Source of the DNA: Mitsuaria chitosanitabida ATCC BAA-476 = NBRC 102408
GTDB taxonomy: Bacteria > Pseudomonadota > Gammaproteobacteria > Burkholderiales > Burkholderiaceae_C
Length of the DNA stretch: 64,000 nucleotides
Direction: 5' to 3'
NCBI RefSeq assembly: GCF_001598255.1
Contig: NZ_BCYP01000022.1
Span: 62,001 to 126,000 of the forward strand
Position 1 is the stretch's first letter, and every line of letters starts with the position of its first letter. The position numbers and the translations under genes are program-made. Positions 33,234 to 41,512 of this stretch are shown in pieces. A model generated the notes under the pieces. It made no database searches. It was not told the origin of the DNA and worked only from the letters and a program-made list of their open reading frames with translations.

Positions 33234-35471
33234 ATGTCCCGCTCGACTCCCTCCGCTCTCCAGGTCCTGCCCGTCGCCGCCGCCGTGGCGCTGCTGCTCT
33301 CCACCGCCGCCGCGGTCGCTCAGGCCGCGCCGGTCCAGGACGCCGCCACGACCGTCGCGGCCGACACCGCCGGCGCCGCCGCCGATGGCGACACCGTCGC
33401 CGACGCCCAATCCGGCGGCAAGCGCCGCAACGCGCTGGACCGCGTGACCATCAGCGCCGCGCGCAAGAAGCTCGAGGGCGCCAGCACCAAGCTGCCGCTG
33501 ACCGCGCGCGAGACGCCGCAGTCCGTCAGCAGCATCGACGCCGAGCGCATCGAGAACGAGACCCTGATCAGCATCAACGACGTGATGCAGACCATCACCG
33601 GCGTCAACGTGTCCTTCTACGACACGCAGCGCCCGCTGTACTTCGCGCGCGGCTTCCAGATCACCGACTTCCAGGTCGACGGCATCCCGACCTACAGCGG
33701 CGGCACCAACCAGGAATACGACACCGTCTTCTACTCGCGCATCGACGTCGTGCGGGGCGCCAACGGTCTGACCACCGGCGCGGGCATCCCGTCGGCCACC
33801 GTGAACATGATCCGCAAGCGGCCCGAGAAGACCTTCTCCGCCTACGGTGGCCTGGTCTGGGGATCCTGGGACCACCACCGCGTCGAGGCCGACCTCAACA
33901 CCCCGCTGACCAGCGACGGCCGCGTGCGCGCGCGCTTCATCGCCGCGGCGCAGGAGCGCGATTCCTTCCGCGACCGCTATCACGAGACCAAGACCGCCTT
34001 CATGGGCGCCGTCGAGGCCGACCTGCTGCCCGGCACCACCGTCACCCTGGGCTACCAGAACCAGAACAACATTCCCACCGCGCCGATCTGGGGCACGATC
34101 CCGCGCTTCGCCTCGGACGGCTCGCTGGCCAACCTGTCCCGCGCGACGAGCTTCTCCCCCGGCTGGACGCGCTGGTCGCGCCGCAACGGCACGGTCTACG
34201 CCCAGCTGGAACAGCAGCTCGGCGCGGACTGGGCGCTCAAGGTCATCGCCAACCACAGCGAGGGCGACAGCTTCAGCCTGCGCACCTACGGCAGCGGCTA
34301 TCCCGATCCGAAGACCGGCGCCGGCATGAAGGTGCTGGCGGCCGTCGGCCAGAGCTGGGAGCAGCGCGACAGCCTCGACGTCTACGCCTCGGGCACGCTG
34401 TCGCTGCTCGGCCGATCGCATGACCTGGTCATCGGCGCCAACGGCGTCAAGACCACGACGACCACGCCCACCTTCACCTCGCTCGCGTCCTGGAGCTACG
34501 CGATCCCGGACATCCGGACCTGGGACGGCACGGCGCCGATGCCGACCTTCAGCACCACCGGCGCCAAGCGCATCGCCACCACCGAGCAGAGCGGCGTCTT
34601 CGCCACCGCCCGCTGGCGCCTGACCGAGCCGCTGTCGCTGATCACCGGCGCCCGCGTCAGCTGGTGGAAGACCGGCACCGACGCGTACAACGCGGCCGGC
34701 ACCTTCACCGGCACCAGCGGCGCCTACAAGGTGACGAGCGAGGTCTCGCCCTACGTCGGCGTCGTCTACGACCTGATGCCCTCGCTGTCGGTCTACGCCA
34801 GCTACACCGACCTGTTCAAGCCGCAGAGCTACAAGGACAAGGACAACAACCTGCTCGCCCCCATCCGCGGCAGCAACACCGAGGTCGGCCTCAAGGGCGA
34901 CCTCTTCGACAAGCGCCTGGCGCTGTCGTTCGCGGTCTTCGAGGCCAAGCAGGACAACTACGCGGTGCGCGACGCGTCGCAGCCGGAGGGTTCCTTGCCG
35001 GACGGCGGCTCCGCCTACATCGGCGTGAACGGCACCAAGACCAAGGGCTTCGAGTTCGACGCCGCCGGCCGGATCACCGACCGCTGGACGCTCAACGCCG
35101 GCTATGCCAACACGCGCATCACCCGCGCGCCGACCGACCTGATCTACGCCAACCTGCCGCGCCACACGGTGCAGCTGAGCACCAGCTACCGCATGCCCGG
35201 CGCCTGGGAGAAGCTGACGGTCGGCGCCGGCCTGAACTGGCAGAGCACGGTGACCGGCTACGGCATCCCGCATCCGACGGCGGGCACGGTGACCGTGACG
35301 CAGCCGTCCTACCTGCTGCTGAGCCTCAATGCCAACTACCAGCTGAACGACCACCTCAGCCTGGGCCTGTCGGTGCGCAACGCGCTGGACAAGACCTACT
35401 GGGCCAACCTCGACTACCCCAACTACGGCGACCCGCGCAGCGTGATGTTCAGCGTGCGCGGCCGGTTCTGA
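33234..35471 (+). CDS. TonB-dependent siderophore receptor
   Basis: A 745-residue outer-membrane receptor. The signal peptide (LPVAAAVALLLSTAAAVAQA) is followed by a plug domain (about residues 70-220) with LTARETPQSVSSIDAERIE and the VVRGANGLTTG segment, then a 22-strand barrel ending with the aromatic terminus SVRGRF. These are features of hydroxamate-type (FhuA/FoxA/FpvA-like) receptors. The preferred start at 33234 gives a proper signal peptide; 33207 adds nine residues. No siderophore synthesis genes are nearby, so it likely takes up a siderophore made by others. It is the first gene of the Fur-controlled operon and overlaps the next gene by one base. Confidence 0.92.
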   Translation: MSRSTPSALQVLPVAAAVALLLSTAAAVAQAAPVQDAATTVAADTAGAAADGDTVADAQSGGKRRNALDRVTISAARKKLEGASTKLPLTARETPQSVSSIDAERIENETLISINDVMQTITGVNVSFYDTQRPLYFARGFQITDFQVDGIPTYSGGTNQEYDTVFYSRIDVVRGANGLTTGAGIPSATVNMIRKRPEKTFSAYGGLVWGSWDHHRVEADLNTPLTSDGRVRARFIAAAQERDSFRDRYHETKTAFMGAVEADLLPGTTVTLGYQNQNNIPTAPIWGTIPRFASDGSLANLSRATSFSPGWTRWSRRNGTVYAQLEQQLGADWALKVIANHSEGDSFSLRTYGSGYPDPKTGAGMKVLAAVGQSWEQRDSLDVYASGTLSLLGRSHDLVIGANGVKTTTTTPTFTSLASWSYAIPDIRTWDGTAPMPTFSTTGAKRIATTEQSGVFATARWRLTEPLSLITGARVSWWKTGTDAYNAAGTFTGTSGAYKVTSEVSPYVGVVYDLMPSLSVYASYTDLFKPQSYKDKDNNLLAPIRGSNTEVGLKGDLFDKRLALSFAVFEAKQDNYAVRDASQPEGSLPDGGSAYIGVNGTKTKGFEFDAAGRITDRWTLNAGYANTRITRAPTDLIYANLPRHTVQLSTSYRMPGAWEKLTVGAGLNWQSTVTGYGIPHPTAGTVTVTQPSYLLLSLNANYQLNDHLSLGLSVRNALDKTYWANLDYPNYGDPRSVMFSVRGRF

Positions 35472-35872
35472 TGGCCATGGCCGAGGGCAGCACCGCCGAG
35501 CTCGTGGCGCAGTCGCTGGCGAGGGCCAACGCCGCGCCCGAGGCCGCGAAGGATCGCCAGGCCAAGCCGCCGCGCGAGAGCCTGCCCTGGCGCTACCGCG
35601 CGGCGGTGGCCTCGCGCGCCGTCGCCGCGCTCGGTGGCGGCTACGCGCTGGCCTCGGCACTCGGCGCGGCGATCGGCGCGCACCTGCAGCCGCTGCTTGG
35701 CGACAGTCGCGCCGAGGCCGCCATCACCGGCGTGATGGCCGGCTTCGTGGCCTACGCCGTCGCCTTCATGACGGCCTTCGCCGTCCGCAACGCCTGGCTC
35801 GCCTGGGCCTGGGTGCTCGGCCCCGCGCTGCTGCTGGGCGCCATCGCCTGGGGGCCGCGCTGGCTGGGCTGA
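35471..35872 (+). CDS. DUF3649-type membrane protein
   Basis: A 133-residue inner-membrane protein with an alanine-rich hydrophilic N-terminus and three hydrophobic segments (about residues 44-70, 80-101 and 108-128). DUF3649 proteins are found beside TonB-dependent receptors and PepSY proteins in pseudomonads and Burkholderiales. The start overlaps the receptor stop (TGATG). The molecular role is unknown; with the next two genes it may form a periplasmic or inner-membrane iron reduction or release system. Confidence 0.78.
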   Translation: MAMAEGSTAELVAQSLARANAAPEAAKDRQAKPPRESLPWRYRAAVASRAVAALGGGYALASALGAAIGAHLQPLLGDSRAEAAITGVMAGFVAYAVAFMTAFAVRNAWLAWAWVLGPALLLGAIAWGPRWLG

Positions 35873-35969
35873 GCCCGACGCGCCGCGACCCCGCATGACC
35901 TGACCCCCACCTCCCGCCTTCCATGCATAGCCATCCCTTCCCCCCTTCCCCGGCCCGGCCGGTCGCCCC

Positions 35970-37676
35970 ATGAGAGCCGACGGCGCGCGCGAGGGCTTCC
36001 GCCAGGCGATGGCGTGGCTGCACACCTGGACCGGCCTGGTGCTGGGCTGGCTGCTGTTCGCGATCTTCCTGGGCGGGACCTTCGCCTTCTTCAAGAACGA
36101 GCTCAACCTGTGGAGCCGCCCCGAGCTGCATGCGCTGCCGCCGGCCGGCCCGCTGAGCGCCGCGCAGCTGGCGACCTACGAGGACGGCATCCGCCGTCTG
36201 GCGCCGCAGGCCACCAGCTGGCGGCTGAGCGCGCCCGACGATCGCCATCCGCAGGCGTCGGTCTTCTACCGCAACGCGCCGGCGGCGCCGGGGCAGCGCG
36301 CGCGCTTCGAGCAGCGCTGGCTGGACGCCGAGCACGGCGACGCGATCCCGGTGCGCAAGACCTTCGGCGCCGGCGAGTACTTCTATCGCTTCCACTTCGA
36401 GCTGCGCTCGGCGCAGCAGAGCAAGTGGATCCTGGAGGGCCGCTGGGTGGTGGGGCTGGCGACCTTGCTGATGCTGGTGGCGCTGCTCAGCGGCGTGGTC
36501 ACGCACCGGCGCATCTTCAAGGACTTCTTCACCTTCCGGCCCAAGTCCAAGGCGACGCAGCGCGCCTGGCTGGACGCGCACAACCTGTGCGGGGTGCTGG
36601 CGCTGCCGTTCTACCTGGTCATCACCTTCAGCGGGCTGATGACGATGCACAGCCTGTACCTGCCAGCGCCGATCGACGCGGCCTTCGGCAAGCAGACGGC
36701 GGCGTACTTCGGCGAGCTCAGCGGCGACGAGGTCCCCCGTGCCCGCGCGCGCGACGGCGGCGCCGAGACGCCGCTGCCCGCGATCGGCGCGGCGGGCTGG
36801 GACACGATCCTGCGCGACGTGCATCGCCGGATGCCCGACGGCCGCATCGAGGGCATCGGCCTGCAGCACGAGGGCGGGCGCACGGTGGTCGAGTTCACTC
36901 CCCACGACGGGGACCGCCTCCAGTACCGCGGACCACGGCTGTTCTACGACGCGCGGACGTTGACGCTGATCCGCCGCGCCGACAACGAGCGGCCCGCGGC
37001 GAAGACCTACGGCGTGCTCTACGGCCTGCACGTGGCGCGCTTCGCCGACCTGCCGCTGCGCTTCGTGCTGGCGGGGCTGGGGCTGCTGGGCACCGCGATG
37101 ATCGCGACCGGCCTGGTGTTGTGGAGCGTCAAGCGACGCGCCGACGCGGAACGTCGCAAGGTCGGCGTCGGGCGAGGGCATCGGCTGGTCGACGCGCTGA
37201 ACATCGGCGCGATCGCCGGCATGCCGATCGCGATGGCCGCGTTCTGCCACGCGACGCGCTGGCTGCCGCTGGACCTGACCGAGCGGCCGGATGGCGAGAT
37301 CAAGGTGTTCTTCGGCGTGCTCGCGCTGGGCTTCCTGGCCGCGGCGCTGGGGGCGCGATGGCGACATCTGTTCGTGGCGGGCGCGCTGGCGTGGGCGGCG
37401 CTGCCGGTGATGGACGCGGTCGGCGGTTGGCCGTTCTGGGAGGCCGGCGCGACGGTGCAGGCGGTGAACCTGGGCTTTGTCGGAATCGCGGCGCTGCTCG
37501 CGGTGCTGGCGTGGAAGTGCGGGCCGCGGGCGATGCCGCCTCGACCGGGGAAGTCGGCCAAGGCGACCGCCGACGCCAGCGGCGGTGGGGCGGCCGTTTC
37601 GGCGGTGGCCCGCTCCGCCGCCCTGATCGGCCCGCAAGGCGGCGATGCCGGACGTCCGGCCACGGAGGGCGCGTGA
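35970..37676 (+). CDS. PepSY-associated transmembrane protein (putative ferric-siderophore reductase)
   Basis: A 568-residue inner-membrane protein of the PepSY_TM family. Its first membrane segment follows LHTWTGLVLGWLLFAIFLGGTFAFF, typical of the family, with conserved His residues (for example in the VALLSGVVTHRRIFKDFFTFRP and DAHNLCGVLALPFY segments) that may bind haem, and a periplasmic PepSY part with extended strands. Five or more helices are seen. Relatives such as PiuB and FoxB-type proteins help reduce or release iron from siderophores in the periplasm. Third gene of the Fur operon, 97 bp after the DUF3649 gene, overlapping the last gene. Confidence 0.87.
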   Translation: MRADGAREGFRQAMAWLHTWTGLVLGWLLFAIFLGGTFAFFKNELNLWSRPELHALPPAGPLSAAQLATYEDGIRRLAPQATSWRLSAPDDRHPQASVFYRNAPAAPGQRARFEQRWLDAEHGDAIPVRKTFGAGEYFYRFHFELRSAQQSKWILEGRWVVGLATLLMLVALLSGVVTHRRIFKDFFTFRPKSKATQRAWLDAHNLCGVLALPFYLVITFSGLMTMHSLYLPAPIDAAFGKQTAAYFGELSGDEVPRARARDGGAETPLPAIGAAGWDTILRDVHRRMPDGRIEGIGLQHEGGRTVVEFTPHDGDRLQYRGPRLFYDARTLTLIRRADNERPAAKTYGVLYGLHVARFADLPLRFVLAGLGLLGTAMIATGLVLWSVKRRADAERRKVGVGRGHRLVDALNIGAIAGMPIAMAAFCHATRWLPLDLTERPDGEIKVFFGVLALGFLAAALGARWRHLFVAGALAWAALPVMDAVGGWPFWEAGATVQAVNLGFVGIAALLAVLAWKCGPRAMPPRPGKSAKATADASGGGAAVSAVARSAALIGPQGGDAGRPATEGA

Positions 37677-38020
37677 TGGACCTGCTGCATCCGATGCTCT
37701 GTTCGTTCGCGGCGTTCGCGGCGCTGTGCCTGGCGATGGAACGGCACCATGAGGACGCGCTCGATGGCGAGCCCAGCGGTCGTCGCGTGCGGCGACTGCG
37801 GGTGGCCGCGGTGGCGGCCTTCGTCGCGTCGTGGTGGACGGTGATTCCGCGGGCGGACTACGGCATCGCCTGGACGATGTGGACCGTGCAGCTGACGGCC
37901 GGCGCGGTCGCGGTCGTGGCGCTCATCACCTGGTGGCCCAGGCGACTGCCCGCGGCGGCCGTGGCCGTCGGCGCGGCGGCGGTGATGCTGATGCCGTTGA
38001 CGGCGCCGGGGTGGCGTTGA
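37676..38020 (+). CDS. DUF3325-type membrane protein
   Basis: A 114-residue inner-membrane protein with three to four helices (CSFAAFAALCLAM, RVAAVAAFVASWWTVIP, TVQLTAGAVAVVALITWWP, then an Ala/Val-rich end). DUF3325 proteins close the operon of receptor, DUF3649 and PepSY protein. The ATG shares a base with the upstream TGA. Function unknown; the constant gene order argues for a shared complex. Confidence 0.78.
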   Translation: MDLLHPMLCSFAAFAALCLAMERHHEDALDGEPSGRRVRRLRVAAVAAFVASWWTVIPRADYGIAWTMWTVQLTAGAVAVVALITWWPRRLPAAAVAVGAAAVMLMPLTAPGWR

Positions 38021-38064
38021 GAAGACCCTCACCCCAGCCCTCTCCCGCAAGCGGGAGAGGGGGC
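38021..38064. repeat. Palindromic intergenic repeat, copy 4
   Basis: GAAGACCCTCACCCC then the perfect palindrome CCCTCTCCCGC-AA-GCGGGAGAGGG, beginning at the stop of the DUF3325 gene. With copy 5 it forms an inverted pair about 100 bp apart. Confidence 0.88.
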
Positions 38065-38163
38065 AAGAGAGCGCGGGGGCAGCGGGCGAGAGCACAGGAG
38101 AGCAGGGGCACAGGGGTGCACGAGGACTCGCTGACTTCGACGGCTTCCACCAGGGCGCATTGA

Positions 38164-38212
38164 CCCCCTCTCCCGCTTGCGGGAGAGGGCAGGGGTGAGG
38201 GTCTTCGGGCTC
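38164..38212. repeat. Palindromic intergenic repeat, copy 5
   Basis: This is the reverse complement of copy 4 with its flanks (CCCTCTCCCGC-TT-GCGGGAGAGGG, then CAGGGGTGAGGGTCTTCGGGCTC). It ends just after the convergent GGDEF gene. The 100 bp between copies 4 and 5 carries no supported ORF. Confidence 0.88.
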
Positions 38213-38228
38213 CTTGCGCCGCCGCTCC

Positions 38229-39404
38229 CTACGCCACCCGCTCCACCGCCTGCACCACGTTCCGCCCCTGGCCCTTGGCCCGATAGAGCGCCTGGTCCGC
38301 CCGCCGCATCACCTCCGCGGCGCTGACGTCCTGCCCCGAGGACTCCGCCACCCCGAAGCTCGCCGTCAGCGACCAGACCTGTCCGTTCCACTCGAACGGC
38401 AGCGCCTCCAGCACCGCCCGCATGCGCTCCGCCACCAGCGTCGCGCCGGCGATGTCGGTGTGGGGCAGCAGCGCGCAGAACTCCTCGCCGCCCAGGCGCC
38501 CGAGCAAGTCCACCTCCCGCAGGCAGGGCGAGGCGATCGCCACCAGCGCCTGGAGCGCCGCGTCGCCCGCCGCGTGTCCCAGCGTGTCGTTGAGCTGCTT
38601 GAAACGATCCATGTCCAGCAGCACCAGCGCATAGCCATGGCCGCGCATCTGGCGCGCATGCTCGACGTCCATCGCCTGCGACAGCGCGCGGCGGTTGAGC
38701 GCGTCGGTGAGCGGGTCGCGCTCGGTCAGCCGGCGGATCTGCAGCACCAGCTTGGTCAGCAGCAGGAAGGCCATCCAGCCGTTGAGCGCCAGCGCCAGCA
38801 CCACCGAGGCCCACAGCCAGGCCACGTTGAACGGGCTGCGCACGTCCAGGTTGGCCGCGTGGGCCGGCAGCAACACGGCCACCAGCGGCCGTGACCACAC
38901 GAGCATCGCCATCACCAGCAGCGGCAGCGCGATCGTGAAGGCCGTGCTGCCGCGCAGGCTGCGCCATCGCAGCAGACGGAAGGCGTCGAGCGCCGCGAAG
39001 GCCGCGAAGCCCCCCATCGCGCCGAACAGCAGCGCCATGCGGGACAAGGGCTCCGGCCCCAGGCCCAGCAACGCGGCCACCAGCGGCAGCCCCGCCGCCA
39101 CGGCGAAGGTGTTGCGCCAGGGCGCCGGCCGCTCTCCGATCAGCGGCACGGACAGCCGCACCAGACCGAAAGCCGCCAGCGACAGCGTGTCCGGCCACCA
39201 GGCATGCGCCGGCAGCACCGGGGGAATGAAGGCCCGGTCGTAGAGCAGGAAGGACAGCGCGAGCAGACCGTTCGCGCCCGCCAGGCTGGCGCAGCCCCAG
39301 GGTGACTCGCGCAGGCCGACGGCGATCATGAGCCACACCACCGCGGCGACCGAGAAGATCACCACCAGCGCCGCGATCATCGAGACGGGATCGGTCACCG
39401 GCAT
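38229..39404 (-). CDS. Membrane-bound diguanylate cyclase, second of a tandem pair
   Basis: A 391-residue inner-membrane protein with about seven hydrophobic helices (residues 8-225) and a C-terminal GGDEF domain with the canonical GGEEF loop (LLGRLGGEEFCALLPH), the metal aspartate in LVLLDMDRFKQLND, and an I-site candidate RxxD (REVD) five residues before. It starts one base into the stop codon of the upstream GGDEF gene (TGATG). The helical module is of the 7-helix sensory type without a recognised ligand site. Confidence 0.9.
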   Translation of the reverse strand: MPVTDPVSMIAALVVIFSVAAVVWLMIAVGLRESPWGCASLAGANGLLALSFLLYDRAFIPPVLPAHAWWPDTLSLAAFGLVRLSVPLIGERPAPWRNTFAVAAGLPLVAALLGLGPEPLSRMALLFGAMGGFAAFAALDAFRLLRWRSLRGSTAFTIALPLLVMAMLVWSRPLVAVLLPAHAANLDVRSPFNVAWLWASVVLALALNGWMAFLLLTKLVLQIRRLTERDPLTDALNRRALSQAMDVEHARQMRGHGYALVLLDMDRFKQLNDTLGHAAGDAALQALVAIASPCLREVDLLGRLGGEEFCALLPHTDIAGATLVAERMRAVLEALPFEWNGQVWSLTASFGVAESSGQDVSAAEVMRRADQALYRAKGQGRNVVQAVERVA

Positions 39405-40564
39405 CAGGCGAACTCCGCGTCGTCGGGACAGCGCAGCACGCGGTTTCGGCCGCGCGCCTTGGCCGCGTACATCGCGGCATCGGCCCGCGCCAGCGCGCCG
39501 CGGCCCTGCAGGTCCTCGCGCCGCATCATCGCCACGCCGAAGCTGGCGCTCAGGGGCCAGGTCTTGTCATCCCAGTCCAGCGGCCGCTCCTGCAGCAGCC
39601 GGCGCAGGCGCTCCGCGACGAGCATGGCGCCGGCGAGGTCGGTGTCGGGCAGCAGCACCGCGAACTCCTCGCCGCCCAGCCGGCCGAAGGCGTCGGTGTC
39701 GCGCAGCGTGTCGCCGATCACCGTCGCCAGGTGCTGCAGCGCGGCGTCCCCGCCGGCATGGCCCAGTTCGTCGTTGATGCGCTTGAAGTGGTCCACGTCC
39801 AGCACCAGCAAGGCATGCCGCCGGCCGCGGTCCACCTGCGCCTGCAGCCGCGCGAGCAGCTCCTCCAGCGCGCGACGGTTGAGCAGCCCGGTCAGCGCGT
39901 CGCGCCGGGTGAGGTGGCGCACGCGCGCGATCAGGCGCTGCAGCACCAGGGCCACCAGGCCGGTGGCGATGGTCAGGTTCACGACCAGGCGCAGCAGGGC
40001 CAGCGGCGCGTTGTCGGTCATGCCGGCCAGCGACATCGCCGGCGGCAGCCAGCCCAGCAGGTCCGCGGCGCGCCACAGGCAGACGCCGCCCAGGACCGCG
40101 TAAGGCAGCAGCACGGCGCTGGTGAGCACCAGGCCGAAGCCGGCGCCGATGGCGATGTCGCGCGCGGCCATCAGGACCAGCACGGCTCCGGCGACGTTGT
40201 CGACGACGCGCGCGGCGGCGAGATGCGGATAGGACAGGGCGGCCGCGACCAGTGCGACGACCACGATCGCCACGATGTCGTTCAGCGTATAGCGCACCCG
40301 CATCAGGCCGCGGATGCCGGCCGTCAGCAGGCCGGAGGCCACGACGCTCAGCGGCAGCGAGACGGGGATCTCCAGCGAGGCGGGCAGCGCCGGCCACCAG
40401 GACAAGGCCAGCAGACCGTGATGCGCCGCGATGAGCCGCGCCGCCCGAGGCGCGATGCGCAGGGCCTCACCCAGCAACAGCCAGACGACGCAGGCGACGG
40501 CGTCGAACACGGCAATCACCATCAGCAACGTGTCGGCGTCGAGCGGCGGCATGCGGGGCATCAT
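39404..40564 (-). CDS. Membrane-bound diguanylate cyclase, first of a tandem pair
   Basis: A 386-residue protein of the same design as its downstream neighbour: about seven hydrophobic helices then a GGDEF domain (AFGRLGGEEFAVLLPD, metal aspartate in LLVLDVDHFKRIND). The I-site position reads RDTD, an RxxD form that allows product inhibition. The two genes look like a local duplication that has since diverged in the sensory half. Start choice among three nearby ATG codons (40564, 40561, 40552) is uncertain; none has a clear ribosome-binding site. It is divergent from the SDR gene. Confidence 0.88.
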   Translation of the reverse strand: MMPRMPPLDADTLLMVIAVFDAVACVVWLLLGEALRIAPRAARLIAAHHGLLALSWWPALPASLEIPVSLPLSVVASGLLTAGIRGLMRVRYTLNDIVAIVVVALVAAALSYPHLAAARVVDNVAGAVLVLMAARDIAIGAGFGLVLTSAVLLPYAVLGGVCLWRAADLLGWLPPAMSLAGMTDNAPLALLRLVVNLTIATGLVALVLQRLIARVRHLTRRDALTGLLNRRALEELLARLQAQVDRGRRHALLVLDVDHFKRINDELGHAGGDAALQHLATVIGDTLRDTDAFGRLGGEEFAVLLPDTDLAGAMLVAERLRRLLQERPLDWDDKTWPLSASFGVAMMRREDLQGRGALARADAAMYAAKARGRNRVLRCPDDAEFA

Positions 40565-40641
40565 CGCAAAGCGGAGGGGGGCGCACAATCGCGCGCACGA
40601 CTGTCGACATCCCTCGTTCGGCGGGGTCCGGAGAATCGGCC

Positions 40642-41418
40642 GTGAATGACACGAGTGCCACCACTTCCATCACTTTGATCACGGGCGCCGCCCGCGGCAT
40701 CGGCGCCGCGACCGCGCTGCTGCTGGCGCGGCGCGGCCATGACCTGGCGATCAACTACCGCCGCGACGAGGCCGCCGCCGAGGCGCTCGCCCGGCAAATC
40801 CGGGGCCTGGGCCGCCGGGCGATCACGGTTCGCGCCGACGTGGCCCGGCCCGACGAGGTCGAGGCCTTGTTCTCGGCCGTCGACGCGGGACTGGGCCGGC
40901 TCACCGGGCTGGTCAACAACGCCGGCATCGTCGCGCCGCGGGCCTCGCTGGCCGAGCTCTCGCGGGAGCGGGTGCGGCACATGTTCGAGGTCAACGTCTT
41001 CGGACTGATCCACTGCACCCAGCTGGCGGCCGAACGGATGAGCCGCTCGCGCGACGGACGCGGCGGCGCGATCGTCAACCTGTCCTCGCGGGCGGCGCAG
41101 CGCGGGTCGGCGCACATGTACTCGGACTACGCCGCCAGCAAGGGCGCGGTCGACACGCTGACGCTGAGCCTGGGCCATGAGCTGATCGCCGAGGGCATCC
41201 GCGTCAACGGGGTGCGGCCGGGGATCATCGAGACCGACATCCACGCCGACAGCCTGCCGCCGGGCACGGTCGCCGAGCGCCTGGCCGAGGCGGCCCAGGG
41301 CATCCCGATCGGTCGGCTGGGCACGGCCGAGGAGATCGCGGAGGCGATCGCCTGGCTGCTGTCGGACGCGTCGAGCTACACCGTCGGCGCCACGCTGGAC
41401 GTGGCCGGCGGCCGCTGA
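40642..41418 (+). CDS. Short-chain dehydrogenase/reductase
   Basis: A 258-residue classical SDR using NAD(P)H. The nucleotide motif is TGAARGIG, with NNAG in VNNAGIVAP, and the catalytic residues Y163 and K167 in YSDYAASKGAV, preceded by the NLSSRAA serine. The C-terminal PGIIETDIHAD and TVGATLDVAGG are typical of the FabG/YgfF-like group. Arg at the end of the first fold (INYRRDEAAA) suggests NADP+. It begins with GTG with GGAGA upstream. The substrate is unknown and there is no pathway partner. Confidence 0.88.
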   Translation: MNDTSATTSITLITGAARGIGAATALLLARRGHDLAINYRRDEAAAEALARQIRGLGRRAITVRADVARPDEVEALFSAVDAGLGRLTGLVNNAGIVAPRASLAELSRERVRHMFEVNVFGLIHCTQLAAERMSRSRDGRGGAIVNLSSRAAQRGSAHMYSDYAASKGAVDTLTLSLGHELIAEGIRVNGVRPGIIETDIHADSLPPGTVAERLAEAAQGIPIGRLGTAEEIAEAIAWLLSDASSYTVGATLDVAGGR

Positions 41419-41512
41419 CTCGCGGACAGGTCCGCCGCCGCGAACCGCCCGGCACGACCGGGGCAAGCCGGTGGCATCAGCGTCGATCGAGGCGCGAGCC
41501 CGCGCCCGCCGC

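Noticed and set aside
35766-37637. 623-codon minus-strand frame opposite the PepSY protein
   Set aside because: Low-complexity composition, no ribosome-binding site, opposite a well-supported membrane protein.
28213-38212. CRISPR array suggested by repeated 24-bp palindromes
   Set aside because: Copies are kilobases apart, in both orientations, next to stop codons, and without spacers or cas genes.
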